Below are positions 16,960 through 24,840 of a stretch of DNA of 60,018 bases, piece after piece. The DNA comes from Micromonospora cabrerizensis (GTDB taxonomy: Bacteria > Actinomycetota > Actinomycetes > Mycobacteriales > Micromonosporaceae): NCBI RefSeq assembly GCF_022230955.1, contig NZ_JAKKFI010000014.1, positions 1 to 60,018 on the forward strand, read 5' to 3'. Under the pieces are notes generated by a model, which worked only from the letters and a program-made list of their open reading frames with translations, ran no database searches and was not told the origin of the DNA. Both the position numbers and the translations under genes were made by a program. The stretch's first letter is position 1, and each line of letters begins with the position of its first letter.

Positions 16960-17304
16960 TCACAGGGCGGCGGTGGTCTCCTTGAGGATGCCGGCAAGCG
17001 CGTCGTAGTCGACCGTCTGCCCATCCTTGATGTCGACGGCCTTGCGGTCACCCTTGCCCAGGGACCGGAGGAATCCCTTGACCTCGGGAACGTCCGTCGC
17101 GTTGAACACCATGAAGGAGACCTTGTCCTTGGCCACCGCGATGACGGCCGCGTAGTGCCCGTTCCGGAGGTAGTGCGGCTTGCCGTACTGGAGACGCTCC
17201 TCGACGTCGGGAACGGTCTGGACGACCATCGCGCGCAACTTCTCACACACGTCGATCTGCCACGGCTGCGTCTTGTTGATGTACTCGGTGACGTCGTCAC
17301 TCAT
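16960..17304 (-). CDS. DUF1801/YdhG-like small protein
   Basis: A 114-residue protein of the DUF1801 type: MSDDVTEYINKTQPWQIDVC opens the domain, with LRAMVVQTVPDVEERLQYGKPHY in the middle. The family shares a fold with frataxin-like/iron-binding proteins, but its function is not established. Start ATG at 17304 has AAGGAG nine bases upstream; nine extra in-frame residues upstream lack such a site. It is convergent with the secreted repeat protein and divergent from the MFS transporter. Confidence 0.8.
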   Translation of the reverse strand: MSDDVTEYINKTQPWQIDVCEKLRAMVVQTVPDVEERLQYGKPHYLRNGHYAAVIAVAKDKVSFMVFNATDVPEVKGFLRSLGKGDRKAVDIKDGQTVDYDALAGILKETTAAL

Positions 17305-17450
17305 GGCCTGCTCCTTGATCGTCGTTGCCAAAGGATGGTCGACCGCGACGGGTCACCCGCGGCCCGACCCGACCTGATCCGGTCGCCGCCGGGGCCGCCC
17401 TTGCCCGGACACGACCCTACGACGAACCCCCGACATGTTCGGTCCCGTAG

Positions 17451-17470
17451 CTGCGGGTGTTGACCCGCAG
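17451..17470 (+). promoter_or_regulatory. Inverted repeat upstream of the MFS gene
   Basis: CTGCGGGT-N4-ACCCGCAG, a perfect 8-bp inverted repeat about 65 bases before the ATG. A TACGGT -10-like hexamer lies at 17508-17513. It may be an operator upstream of the promoter, or the end of a terminator. Confidence 0.4.
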
Positions 17471-17535
17471 CGCCACCTCCGGTGCGGCGGGGTCACCCCT
17501 CCTGCACTACGGTGACCAGGAAAGGTGGGTGGATC

Positions 17536-18768
17536 ATGGCGCCGGAGGTGTCGCCGCGGAGGGCCAGGGCCGTGCTCGTCGCGCTCTCCCTCGCCGCGTT
17601 CGCGTTCATCACGACCGAGTTGCTGCCCGTCGGGCTGCTGACCCACATCGCACCCGACCTCGACCGGTCCCGCTCGCAGGTGGGTCTGCTGGTCAGCGGG
17701 TACGCCGTCGTGGTCGTGCTTGCCTCCGTGCCACTGGCCCGGCTGACCCAGCGGATACCCCGACGCCAACTGCTCGGCGTCACGATGCTGCTCTTCGCCG
17801 CCGCGAACGCCATGGCCGCGCTCGCGTCGACGTACGCGGTGCTGGCCGGCTCCCGCGTCGTGACCGCCCTCGCCCAGGCGCTGTTCTGGTCCATCGCCAC
17901 GGCGACAGTGACCGGCCCCTTCCCGGTCGCGGTGCGCGGCCGGGTGGTGGCGCTGTTCGCGACCGGGGCGACGCTCGCCCCCGTGCTCGGCGTACCCCTC
18001 GGCACCTGGCTCGGGCAGGAGGCCGGTTGGCGTACGGCGTTCGCGGCGCTGGCCGGGGTCGGGCTGGCGATCGCCGTCGCGGTGCTCGTCCTCCTCCCCT
18101 CCTATCCCCCGGCCGCCGGCGGCGCCGCCCGTGGCACCGCACCCGACGGGCGACGTTTCCTCCTCCTGCTGGTCGCGACCGCCCTCGGCATCGGTGGCTT
18201 CATGACCCTGCAGACCTACGTCACACCGTTTCTGCTCGACGTCAGCGGCTTCGCCGACGCGGTGCTGGCACCGCTGCTGTTCGTCTCCGGTGCGGCCGGC
18301 GTCGTCGGCACCCTGGCCGCTGCCCGCACCCTGGACAGCCGGCCCACCGCCTCCCTGCTGGCACCGTTGAGCATCGGCACGGCCTCGCTGTTCGGCCTGT
18401 ACGCGCTCGGCGCGCTCCGGCCCGGCGCGATCGCACTCCTCGCCGGGATCGGCCTCGCCTACGCGGGGTTCGGCTCCGCCGTGCAGAGCCGGATGCTGCA
18501 ACTGGCTCCGGGCAGCACCGACATCGCGTCGGCGGGCGTCAGCACCGCCTTCAACGCCGGCATCGCCGGCGGCTCTCTGCTCGGCGGCGGCCTGCTGTCC
18601 ACCCTCGGAGCACGCCCGCTGGCACTCGTCGGCGGGCTGCTGACACTGGCCGCCCTCGCGCTGCTCGCCGTCGACGCGTGGCGGAGTCGCGCCGCCGGGC
18701 CGGCGTCGGCCGCTGCCCCTGACGGGCCAGCGGCGGGGCGGGAGATCACGCTGGTGTCGATCGAGTAA
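17536..18768 (+). CDS. MFS transporter, drug/sugar exporter type (DHA1-like)
   Basis: A 410-residue integral membrane protein with about 12 predicted helices. Helix 1 (LVALSLAAFAFITTELLPVG) contains the T-T-E-L-L-P-x-G-L-L motif of the AraJ/YdhP/SotB exporter group. The loop 2-3 motif is present as RLTQRIPRRQLLG, and helix 5 has a G-x-x-x-G-P/V-P-L-G element (GATLAPVLGVPLG). These exporters move small hydrophobic compounds or sugars out in exchange for protons. ATG at 17536 follows GGTGG; an upstream in-frame start would add 18 basic residues and has no binding site. It stands alone with its own promoter region. Confidence 0.88.
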   Translation: MAPEVSPRRARAVLVALSLAAFAFITTELLPVGLLTHIAPDLDRSRSQVGLLVSGYAVVVVLASVPLARLTQRIPRRQLLGVTMLLFAAANAMAALASTYAVLAGSRVVTALAQALFWSIATATVTGPFPVAVRGRVVALFATGATLAPVLGVPLGTWLGQEAGWRTAFAALAGVGLAIAVAVLVLLPSYPPAAGGAARGTAPDGRRFLLLLVATALGIGGFMTLQTYVTPFLLDVSGFADAVLAPLLFVSGAAGVVGTLAAARTLDSRPTASLLAPLSIGTASLFGLYALGALRPGAIALLAGIGLAYAGFGSAVQSRMLQLAPGSTDIASAGVSTAFNAGIAGGSLLGGGLLSTLGARPLALVGGLLTLAALALLAVDAWRSRAAGPASAAAPDGPAAGREITLVSIE

Positions 18769-18999
18769 CTGGAGCCGCGCTCCTCACCGGTCACCGGCAG
18801 GTTGAGCATCGGCTTGATGCGCGCCGGGTCCCAGCAACGACGATGCACCTCGACCCGATCCGTCACGGGCATCCCCGGCGCGAGGTGTAGGGCCGCGGTC
18901 GCCGGGTCCGCGGCCGACTCTGGCAGCCAGATGTCGGCGAAGGTGCCGGGCGCGGGCGTTCGTGACCGTGCGACTGCACCCGCTGCCCGGCGGATCCTG
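18769..18999 (-). pseudogene. Possible remnant of a coding sequence on the minus strand
   Basis: The gap between the MFS gene and the next rightward gene has a minus-strand frame with ordinary protein character and high GC3: PGTFADIWLPESAADPATAA, then HRRCWDPARIKPMLNLPVTG. No plus-strand frame looks coding here. The minus-strand frame runs, open, into sequence antisense to both neighbours, with no start or binding site. It may be a decayed gene fragment. I do not recognise the family; it could also be chance in GC-rich DNA. Confidence 0.25.
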
Positions 19000-19011
19000 A
19001 TGGGCACCGTC

Positions 19012-19881
19012 ATGGGCGATGATTCCGGCGTGCGAAACGACCTCGACCAGATCGAAGCGGCCCTCGTCGGCACGCCACTGGCCGGCCTGCCGATCGGGCA
19101 CGGTCCGTCCGGCACCGTCCTCGTCGCCGACGTCGACCCCGACCGCGTGCACGAGGCCTGGCAGGCTGCCGACGCGCTGGTGCCCGTCATCGGACGCCTA
19201 CCCGTCATGGTCACCGACGACGACGACACGCCGATGATCCTGCCCGTTCCCGAGCAGGGGCCTTCGGTGTCGGAGCTGCGCGCGTTCGCCGAGGCCGCAG
19301 AGTCATCCGATCCCTGGCTGGCCTTTCGCCATTACAACGAGGACCAACAGGTCGACGCGGACGAGGTCGAGTTCCACGCGCGGGGCGTGGCGGGCGTCGA
19401 CCTGACGGCTCTGGTGCCGGGTGTGGTGCTGCCAACTCCACGCCCGGTGCTGGAGCGGGCACTCTACGACCGGCTGCTGGCCGACGCCGACCTGCACGCC
19501 CAGGTGCTCGACAGTGCGCGGCTCGTGACCTCGACCGAATACTGGTACACGCCGGACAGCGTCCTGCTCATGCTGGTGCCCACCGACGACGTTCGCAGCT
19601 CGGCTTACTGGCTGGACTTTCACGGAGCGCTCACCGGGGAGGAGCAGCAGCAGTTCGCCGAGGTGCTGGCGCACTGGCGGCACCGGTGGGACGCCCGCCT
19701 GGTCGCGTCCTGGGGCACCATGCTGCAGTTCCAGGTGGGTCGTCGCCCGGCGCCGGGCGACGAGGCGTGGACGGCGGCCGGCCAGCTCAAGGCGCTCGCC
19801 CCGGACCTCGACCTGAGCCGATGGGAAGTTGCGGTTGCCCTGACCGCCGGCGACGCGTGGTTCGTGCACAACCGACCCTGA
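19012..19881 (+). CDS. DUF4253-like protein
   Basis: A 289-residue soluble protein. The C-terminal ~110 residues fit the DUF4253 pattern: a helix with an aromatic-rich core (EVLAHWRHRWDARLVASWG), then QFQVGRRPAPGDEAWTAAGQ, LKALAPD and an end of WFVHNRP. The N-terminal half (about 1-80) and the acidic segment around residues 60-70 (VTDDDDTPMIL) are unassigned. The family occurs in actinobacteria and is sometimes associated with polymorphic toxin immunity, but there is no toxin here. The start is uncertain: ATG at 19012 or 19000, neither with a clear ribosome binding site. Confidence 0.65.
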   Translation: MGDDSGVRNDLDQIEAALVGTPLAGLPIGHGPSGTVLVADVDPDRVHEAWQAADALVPVIGRLPVMVTDDDDTPMILPVPEQGPSVSELRAFAEAAESSDPWLAFRHYNEDQQVDADEVEFHARGVAGVDLTALVPGVVLPTPRPVLERALYDRLLADADLHAQVLDSARLVTSTEYWYTPDSVLLMLVPTDDVRSSAYWLDFHGALTGEEQQQFAEVLAHWRHRWDARLVASWGTMLQFQVGRRPAPGDEAWTAAGQLKALAPDLDLSRWEVAVALTAGDAWFVHNRP

Positions 19882-19922
19882 CGGGTACGCGTTGCGCGCC
19901 TGCCACGGCCGGAGCGGGTTAT

Positions 19923-19938
19923 TCAAGTTGACGCTTGA
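19923..19938. promoter_or_regulatory. Inverted repeat at the ArsR operon promoter
   Basis: TCAAG-TTGACG-CTTGA, a perfect 5-bp inverted repeat around a -35-like TTGACG, 20 bases before the ArsR start. This is the expected place and style for autoregulation by an ArsR-family repressor. Confidence 0.5.
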
Positions 19939-19957
19939 TAAAGCAGATGGTTGAGTA

Positions 19958-20311
19958 ATGCCCGTGGAAACGACGACCGAGGATCAACGCCTCGACGCCC
20001 TGTTCACGGCACTCGGCGACAGCACCAGGCGAGACATCATTGCCCGGCTGAGCGCGGGCGAGGCGACGGTCAAGGAGTTGGCCGAGCCGTACGCCATGAG
20101 CATGCAGGCCGTGTCGCAGCACATCCGGATACTCGAGCGGTCCGGCCTGATCAGCCGGGGGCGGCACCGCCAGACCCGGCCGTGTCGGCTCGAACCCACG
20201 GTGCTCGCGGACGCGGTCTCCTGGATCGAGGAGAGTCGGCGCACGTGGTCGGAGCGGATGGACCGCCTGGAGACGCGCCTCGCCGCCCTGCAGAAGGGCG
20301 AGAGCCAGTGA
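19958..20311 (+). CDS. ArsR-family winged-helix repressor
   Basis: A 117-residue regulator. The N-terminal pattern LDALFTALGDSTRRDIIARL is the classic ArsR alpha1-alpha2 start, followed by EATVKELAEPYAMSMQAVSQHIRILE (the recognition helix) and a wing (GLISRGRHRQTRPCRLEP). There is no Cys-rich metal-binding motif in the recognition helix. The family subtype that precedes AHSA1 proteins is common in actinobacteria and usually senses something other than metal. The stop TGA overlaps the next gene's GTG start (GTGA), so translation is coupled. It probably represses its own operon through the inverted repeat at 19923-19938. Confidence 0.9.
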   Translation: MPVETTTEDQRLDALFTALGDSTRRDIIARLSAGEATVKELAEPYAMSMQAVSQHIRILERSGLISRGRHRQTRPCRLEPTVLADAVSWIEESRRTWSERMDRLETRLAALQKGESQ

Positions 20312-20748
20312 ACGACGACGAGTTCGTCTATCAGCGGACCTTTGACGCGCCGCGTGAGCTGGTCTGGCACTGCCTCACCGAGCCGACCGAACTCGCCCAC
20401 TTCTGGGGCCCGCGCGGCATGGTCACCCCGATCGACGACATCATCGTCGAACTCCACCCCGGCGGCCGCTTCGAGACCCTGATGCTCGGCGAGCACGGCA
20501 GCCACCGGATGGTCGCCACCTTCACCGACGTCGTCCCGCCCGAGCGGCTCGCCTGGGTCGAGCCGGCGAGCGGGATGCACACCACCAGCACGCTTGACGA
20601 CCTCGGCGACGGCAGAACCGCGGTCGTCATCCACCAGCGGCACGTGCCCGAGGCGATGCGCCTGCCCGAGGCTCGCGCCGGCTTCCTCACCTCCCTCGAC
20701 AAGCTCGAGGAGCACCTCGTCCGCCTCGTGCAAGGAGACCGATCATGA
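20308..20748 (+). CDS. SRPBCC (AHSA1-type) protein
   Basis: A 146-residue Bet v1-fold protein: N-terminal FVYQRTFDAPRELVWHCLTE, then the family sequence HFWGPRGMVTP, VELHPGGRFETLM, FTDVVPPERLAWV and GWG-type end with LEEHLVRLV. AHSA1-type proteins bind hydrophobic ligands in a large cavity. It is always seen paired with an ArsR repressor in this arrangement. The GTG start at 20308 overlaps the ArsR stop. Its own stop overlaps the next start (ATGA). Confidence 0.9.
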   Translation: MNDDEFVYQRTFDAPRELVWHCLTEPTELAHFWGPRGMVTPIDDIIVELHPGGRFETLMLGEHGSHRMVATFTDVVPPERLAWVEPASGMHTTSTLDDLGDGRTAVVIHQRHVPEAMRLPEARAGFLTSLDKLEEHLVRLVQGDRS

Positions 20749-21341
20749 CCGACCTGCAGTCCTTGGTGGCACCGACCTACGGTCGGCTCGCCGACCTCCT
20801 CGCTGCCGCGACCGTCAAGATCTGGGACGTCCCGTCGCTCTGTGAAAAATGGCTGGTGCGTCACGTGATCGCGCACGTGACGATGCCGGCACGGCTGACT
20901 CCGGAGCTGTTCGGGGCCGAGATGGCGGCGGCCCGGGGCGACTTCACCGTCCTCTCCGACACCGTGGCCGCGCGGGACGCCGCGCTGCCGGTCGCCGACC
21001 TCCTCGAACAGCTCCGCGCACCGACACTGCACGCCTGGCAGCCACCGGGCGGCGGCGCTGCGGGCGCACTGAGCCATGCCGTCATCCACTCCCTGGACGT
21101 GACGATCGCGCTCGGCCATCCTCCGGTCGCACCGAGGGAGGCGGTGGTCGCCATCCTCGACCAGCTCACCGCCGCCAACGGCGCCTGGTTCGGCGTCGAC
21201 CTGACCGACGTCCGGGTCGAGGCTGCCGACACCGACTGGAGCTGGGGCAGCGGCCAGCTCGTCCGCGCCGACAGCGGAGCGCTGGTGGCACTGCTGAGCG
21301 GCCGTACCCTGCCCGATGGCCGGACCCTGCCCCGCCACTGA
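20745..21341 (+). CDS. Maleylpyruvate isomerase-like (mycothiol-dependent/DinB) protein
   Basis: A 198-residue protein of the DinB/maleylpyruvate isomerase-N fold. LADLLAAATVKIWDVPSLCEKWLVRHVIAH resembles the family's W-D-x-P-S-L-x-x-x-W-x-V-R-x-V-x-x-H (metal ligand His near 43). The second and third His appear in LSHAVIHSLDVTIALG. Such enzymes use mycothiol as a cofactor. The third gene of a translationally coupled operon with ArsR and AHSA1, its role might be detoxification of an electrophilic compound; that is inference. The start is ATG at 20745. Confidence 0.8.
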   Translation: MTDLQSLVAPTYGRLADLLAAATVKIWDVPSLCEKWLVRHVIAHVTMPARLTPELFGAEMAAARGDFTVLSDTVAARDAALPVADLLEQLRAPTLHAWQPPGGGAAGALSHAVIHSLDVTIALGHPPVAPREAVVAILDQLTAANGAWFGVDLTDVRVEAADTDWSWGSGQLVRADSGALVALLSGRTLPDGRTLPRH

Positions 21342-21382
21342 CAACGCGTGAATACGTCTGATGTCTGGCCTTGCCCCGTGAC

Positions 21383-21402
21383 GAGAAGTTTCTGAACTTC
21401 TC
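21383..21402. promoter_or_regulatory. GAGAAGTT/AACTTCTC operator upstream of the GH95-like gene
   Basis: A perfect 8-bp inverted repeat with a 4-base centre, about 215 bases before the ATG. Its core AAGTTTCTGAACTTC (21386-21400) matches the core AAGTTTCCGAACATC upstream of the GH30 gene (30993-31007) at 13 of 15 positions. This style resembles GAAA/TTTC operators of xylan-utilisation repressors in actinomycetes. Confidence 0.55.
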
Positions 21403-21436
21403 TCTCCTCAAGGATTGACCCTCACAGACGTCCGAT

Positions 21437-21453
21437 GTTGACTGCATGTCAAC
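21437..21453. promoter_or_regulatory. GTTGAC-N5-GTCAAC inverted repeat
   Basis: A perfect 6-bp inverted repeat about 165 bases upstream of the GH95-like start and 35 bases after the GAAGTT palindrome. It could be a second operator. A TTGACC at 21415-21420 may be a -35 element, but no good -10 is seen. Confidence 0.35.
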
Positions 21454-21616
21454 GACGTGGGTCGATGTTCATCCGAATGCCGTAAGTCCGGCACCGGCTG
21501 GCAACGTTCCGCGTCGTCTCGACATCGCCCTCGTTTCGGCGGACGTGGGCAGACCGGGGCACTTCCCGGGGTGCGAGACCTGCATCCGCACGGACGATCC
21601 AGAGGAGATCGTGTCG

Positions 21617-24600
21617 ATGAAGATGACGCCGCTGCCACGAATCGCGCTCGCTGTCCTGCTCGCCGGTGGTGTCGTCGCCGTCGGCCCTTCCGGCCCAGCC
21701 GCCGCGGCACCCACCGACGCCGCGTTCGGCTCCAGCACCGGAACGGTGAACGTCAACCGGGCCGCCTACCTGGCCAAGCACGACATCGTCTACAACCGCC
21801 CGAACACCAACCCGCTGCACGGGCTCACCGTGGGCAACGGCCGCACCGGCGCCATGGTCTGGAACGACAACGGCCTGACCGCCCAGGTCTCCGGCGTCGA
21901 CCTGGCGCAGCAGTCGACCTACGCCGCCGGGATGGTCAACCTGTACAGCAACCCGCAGCTCGACACCGGCTACACCACCTTCCAGCAACGCCTCTCCCTG
22001 TACGACGGGACGCTGACCACGAAGTACGACAACAACCGGACCGTCACGGTGCTGGGCGCGCCCAACTCGGAGGTGATGGGCATCCACGTCGAGGACACCC
22101 GCCCCGGGGTGAGCAGCGTCGGGCTCGACCTGAGCCTCTGGGACATGAACACCGTCCAGAACATCGCCGACGTCCCGGACCTCAACACCTGGCGTACCGT
22201 CTCGACCTTCGCCGACGCCACCGGCGTCGGGTTGAGCCGTGGGCAGACCGACGCGAACAACTTCGGGTACACGCTCGCGGCCACCGTCGAGGGAGCCTCG
22301 TACTCCTCCCAGGTCGTCAACGGCACCCGCGTCCGGCTGACGATCACTCCCACGTCGAGCTACACCGTGTGGTTCACCGCGGCCAGCCGGATCAACTCGC
22401 CGGGCCTGAACTCGGTGACCCAGGCGAAGAACCAGCTCGCGGCGGCCAAGAGCGCCGGCTACACCACCACGCTGACCAACTACCGCAACTGGTGGCACGA
22501 CTTCTGGGCCAAGTCGTTCGTCCAGTACTCCAACGCCGGCGGCGACGCCGACTACCTGGAGAACGCCTACTACCTGGCGACCTACATGATCGCGGCCGGC
22601 GCGTACGGCAACTACCCACTGCACTTCATCAACGGGGTCTTTCGGGCCACCCAGGACAACTCCAAGTGGAGCAACGGGTACTGGTACTGGAACCAGCGCG
22701 ACGTCTACAACTCGTTCCTGGCCAGCAACCACGTCGACCTGATGGCCGGCTTCAACCGGCTCTACAGCCGCAACCTCCCCGCGCTGAAGTCGTACACCAC
22801 CACCCGCTACGGCAGTGACGGGCTCTGGGTGCCGGAGACGATGGGCTGGGACGGCAACGCCCGGGGCACGATCAACAGCGACTACGTCAACGACACGTAC
22901 TCGACCGGCACCGAGGCCGCCTACAACATGTACCTCCAGTACCGGTACAGCAACGACGAGGCGTACCTGCGCAACACCGCCTACCCGTACATGCGGGAGG
23001 CCGTGAAGTTCTACGAGGACATGCTGGACTACGACAGCGCCACCGGCCGGTGGTACATGGCCAACTCGAACGCCCACGAGACGTACTGGGACGTCCGCAA
23101 CGCCATCACCGACCTGGCGGCCGTCCGGCTGCTCTTCCCGCTCACGATCCAGGTGAGCCAGCAGCTCGGCCTCGACGCCGGGTTACGGGCCAACTGGCAG
23201 ACCATCGTCGACAACCTGGCCCCGTACCAGGTGCAGAACGGGGCGTACCTGCCGCACGACCCGCCGGTCTCGCAGACCCGCAACAACGAGAACGTGGCGC
23301 TGGAGCTGGCCTGGCCCTACGACCAGACCGGCATCGGCTACCCCGACCAGCAGACCGCCGTCAACACCTGGAACGTGCGGCCCCACCCGTACGGCAACGT
23401 GTGGTCCAACGACCACGTGCACGCCGCCCGACTGGGCCTCGGCAACCAGGCGTTCCAGGGCATGCGGACGATGCTGCAGAAATACCAGAACTATCCCAAC
23501 GGGATGACCAACAACACCAACGGCGTCTTCGAGTACCTCGGCGTGCACCTGACGGCGATGAACGAGTCGTTGCTCCAGTCGTACAACGACAAGATCCGGG
23601 TCTTCCCGGCCGTACCGACCGACTCCAGCTTCGTCGGGAAGTTCACGCTGCTGGCCAAGGACGGTTTCCTGGTCAGCTCGGAGCGGGAGGCCGGCGAGGT
23701 CAAGTACGTCGGGCTGCGGAGCCAGTACGGCAAGACCGCCCGGGTGGTGAACCCGTGGGGCGGTCAGGAGGTCCGGGTCCGCCGCACCTCGGACAACGCC
23801 GTGCTGACCACCACCTCGGCCGCCGAGATCAGCTTCGCCACCGCGGCGAACACGGTGTACGTCGTGGAGCGCACCGCCAAGCCGTTGTCGGCGTACGCGA
23901 CCACCACCCTGACCGGCACCGCCAACCAGGGTGAGAAGAGCCTGTCCGGCACCGCCTCGACCCTGGGCCTCGGCGCTGCCGGTGGCGGCGGGCTGGTCAA
24001 CGACACGATGCTCACCTACGACGCCAACTGGCACCACACCACCGCCCGGGGGTACGGCGACCACAACGACGACACCCACCACAGCACCACCGTCGGCGCG
24101 GCGGCCAGCTACACCTTCACGGGCACCGGGGTGGAGTACCTGTCCGAGCGGTTCAGCGACATGGGCAACGTCGACGTCTACCTGGACAACGTCCTCCAGG
24201 CCAACGTCAACCTGAACGTCGCCGGCCCCCGTCAGGCCCAGCAGGTCGTGTTCCGCAGGACCGGGCTGGCCAACGGCTCCCACACGATCCGCATCGTCAA
24301 CAGGACCACCTCGGTGGGCATGGTCGACGCGTTGCGGATCCTCACCAACAGCAGCCCACCGGTGACCGGCGCGGTCGCCCTGCGTGCCCAGGCGAACGGC
24401 CGATACGTCAGCGCCACCAACGCCGGAGCGGGCAACCTGGTCGCGTCCGCCGCCAGCGTCGGCAGCTCCGAGCAGTTCGACCAGGTCGATCTCGGCGGCG
24501 GCACCATCGCCCTGCGGGCCCGGGTGAACAACCAGTTCGCCTGCGCCGAGAACGCCGGCGCGAACCCGCTGATCGCCAACCGGCCGTTCGCCGGGTCGTG

Positions 24601-24760
24601 GGAAACCTTCGTCCTGGTCCGCAACGCGGACGGGTCGGTCAGCCTGCGGGCGACGGTGAACAACAAGTACGTGGTCGCCGAGAACGGCGGGGCCGAGGCA
24701 CTGATCGCGAACCGGGACGCGGTCGGCCCCTGGGAGAAGTTCGACCTGGTCGCCCTCTGA
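21617..24760 (+). CDS. Secreted GH95-like six-hairpin glycosidase with C-terminal fascin-like domain
   Basis: A 1047-residue secreted protein. The signal peptide (MKMTPLPRIALAVLLAGGVV) ends near residue 33. Residues about 55-330 are a beta-sandwich (NPLHGLTVGNGRTGAMVWND opens the GH95-type fold). Residues 330-790 form an alpha/alpha-barrel: WSNGYWYWNQRDVYNSFLAS, then ETMGWDG and NAHETYWDVRNAITD carry the acidic residues likely to be catalytic. GH95 enzymes are alpha-fucosidases or alpha-galactosidases that use inverting chemistry; this protein is a distant member and its substrate is unclear. Residues about 800-915 form a carbohydrate-binding beta-sandwich, and 920-1047 a fascin-type beta-trefoil (GRYVSATNAG, NKYVVAENGG). 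ATG at 21617 has GAGGAG about 9 bases upstream. Confidence 0.82.
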   Translation: MKMTPLPRIALAVLLAGGVVAVGPSGPAAAAPTDAAFGSSTGTVNVNRAAYLAKHDIVYNRPNTNPLHGLTVGNGRTGAMVWNDNGLTAQVSGVDLAQQSTYAAGMVNLYSNPQLDTGYTTFQQRLSLYDGTLTTKYDNNRTVTVLGAPNSEVMGIHVEDTRPGVSSVGLDLSLWDMNTVQNIADVPDLNTWRTVSTFADATGVGLSRGQTDANNFGYTLAATVEGASYSSQVVNGTRVRLTITPTSSYTVWFTAASRINSPGLNSVTQAKNQLAAAKSAGYTTTLTNYRNWWHDFWAKSFVQYSNAGGDADYLENAYYLATYMIAAGAYGNYPLHFINGVFRATQDNSKWSNGYWYWNQRDVYNSFLASNHVDLMAGFNRLYSRNLPALKSYTTTRYGSDGLWVPETMGWDGNARGTINSDYVNDTYSTGTEAAYNMYLQYRYSNDEAYLRNTAYPYMREAVKFYEDMLDYDSATGRWYMANSNAHETYWDVRNAITDLAAVRLLFPLTIQVSQQLGLDAGLRANWQTIVDNLAPYQVQNGAYLPHDPPVSQTRNNENVALELAWPYDQTGIGYPDQQTAVNTWNVRPHPYGNVWSNDHVHAARLGLGNQAFQGMRTMLQKYQNYPNGMTNNTNGVFEYLGVHLTAMNESLLQSYNDKIRVFPAVPTDSSFVGKFTLLAKDGFLVSSEREAGEVKYVGLRSQYGKTARVVNPWGGQEVRVRRTSDNAVLTTTSAAEISFATAANTVYVVERTAKPLSAYATTTLTGTANQGEKSLSGTASTLGLGAAGGGGLVNDTMLTYDANWHHTTARGYGDHNDDTHHSTTVGAAASYTFTGTGVEYLSERFSDMGNVDVYLDNVLQANVNLNVAGPRQAQQVVFRRTGLANGSHTIRIVNRTTSVGMVDALRILTNSSPPVTGAVALRAQANGRYVSATNAGAGNLVASAASVGSSEQFDQVDLGGGTIALRARVNNQFACAENAGANPLIANRPFAGSWETFVLVRNADGSVSLRATVNNKYVVAENGGAEALIANRDAVGPWEKFDLVAL

Positions 24761-24765
24761 CGCCG

Positions 24766-24797
24766 CAGCCGGCGGGCCCGCCCGGGCCCGCCGGCTG
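24766..24797 (+). terminator. Strong hairpin after the GH95-like gene
   Basis: A 15-bp perfect stem (CAGCCGGCGGGCCCG with its complement) and a 2-base loop, immediately after the stop codon. It should separate the GH95-like transcript from the ThuA/DUF1080 gene. Confidence 0.8.
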
Positions 24798-24840
24798 ACC
24801 TGCCGTGCCCTGTCCCGTCCCCCTCCCGCAAGGAGCACAC

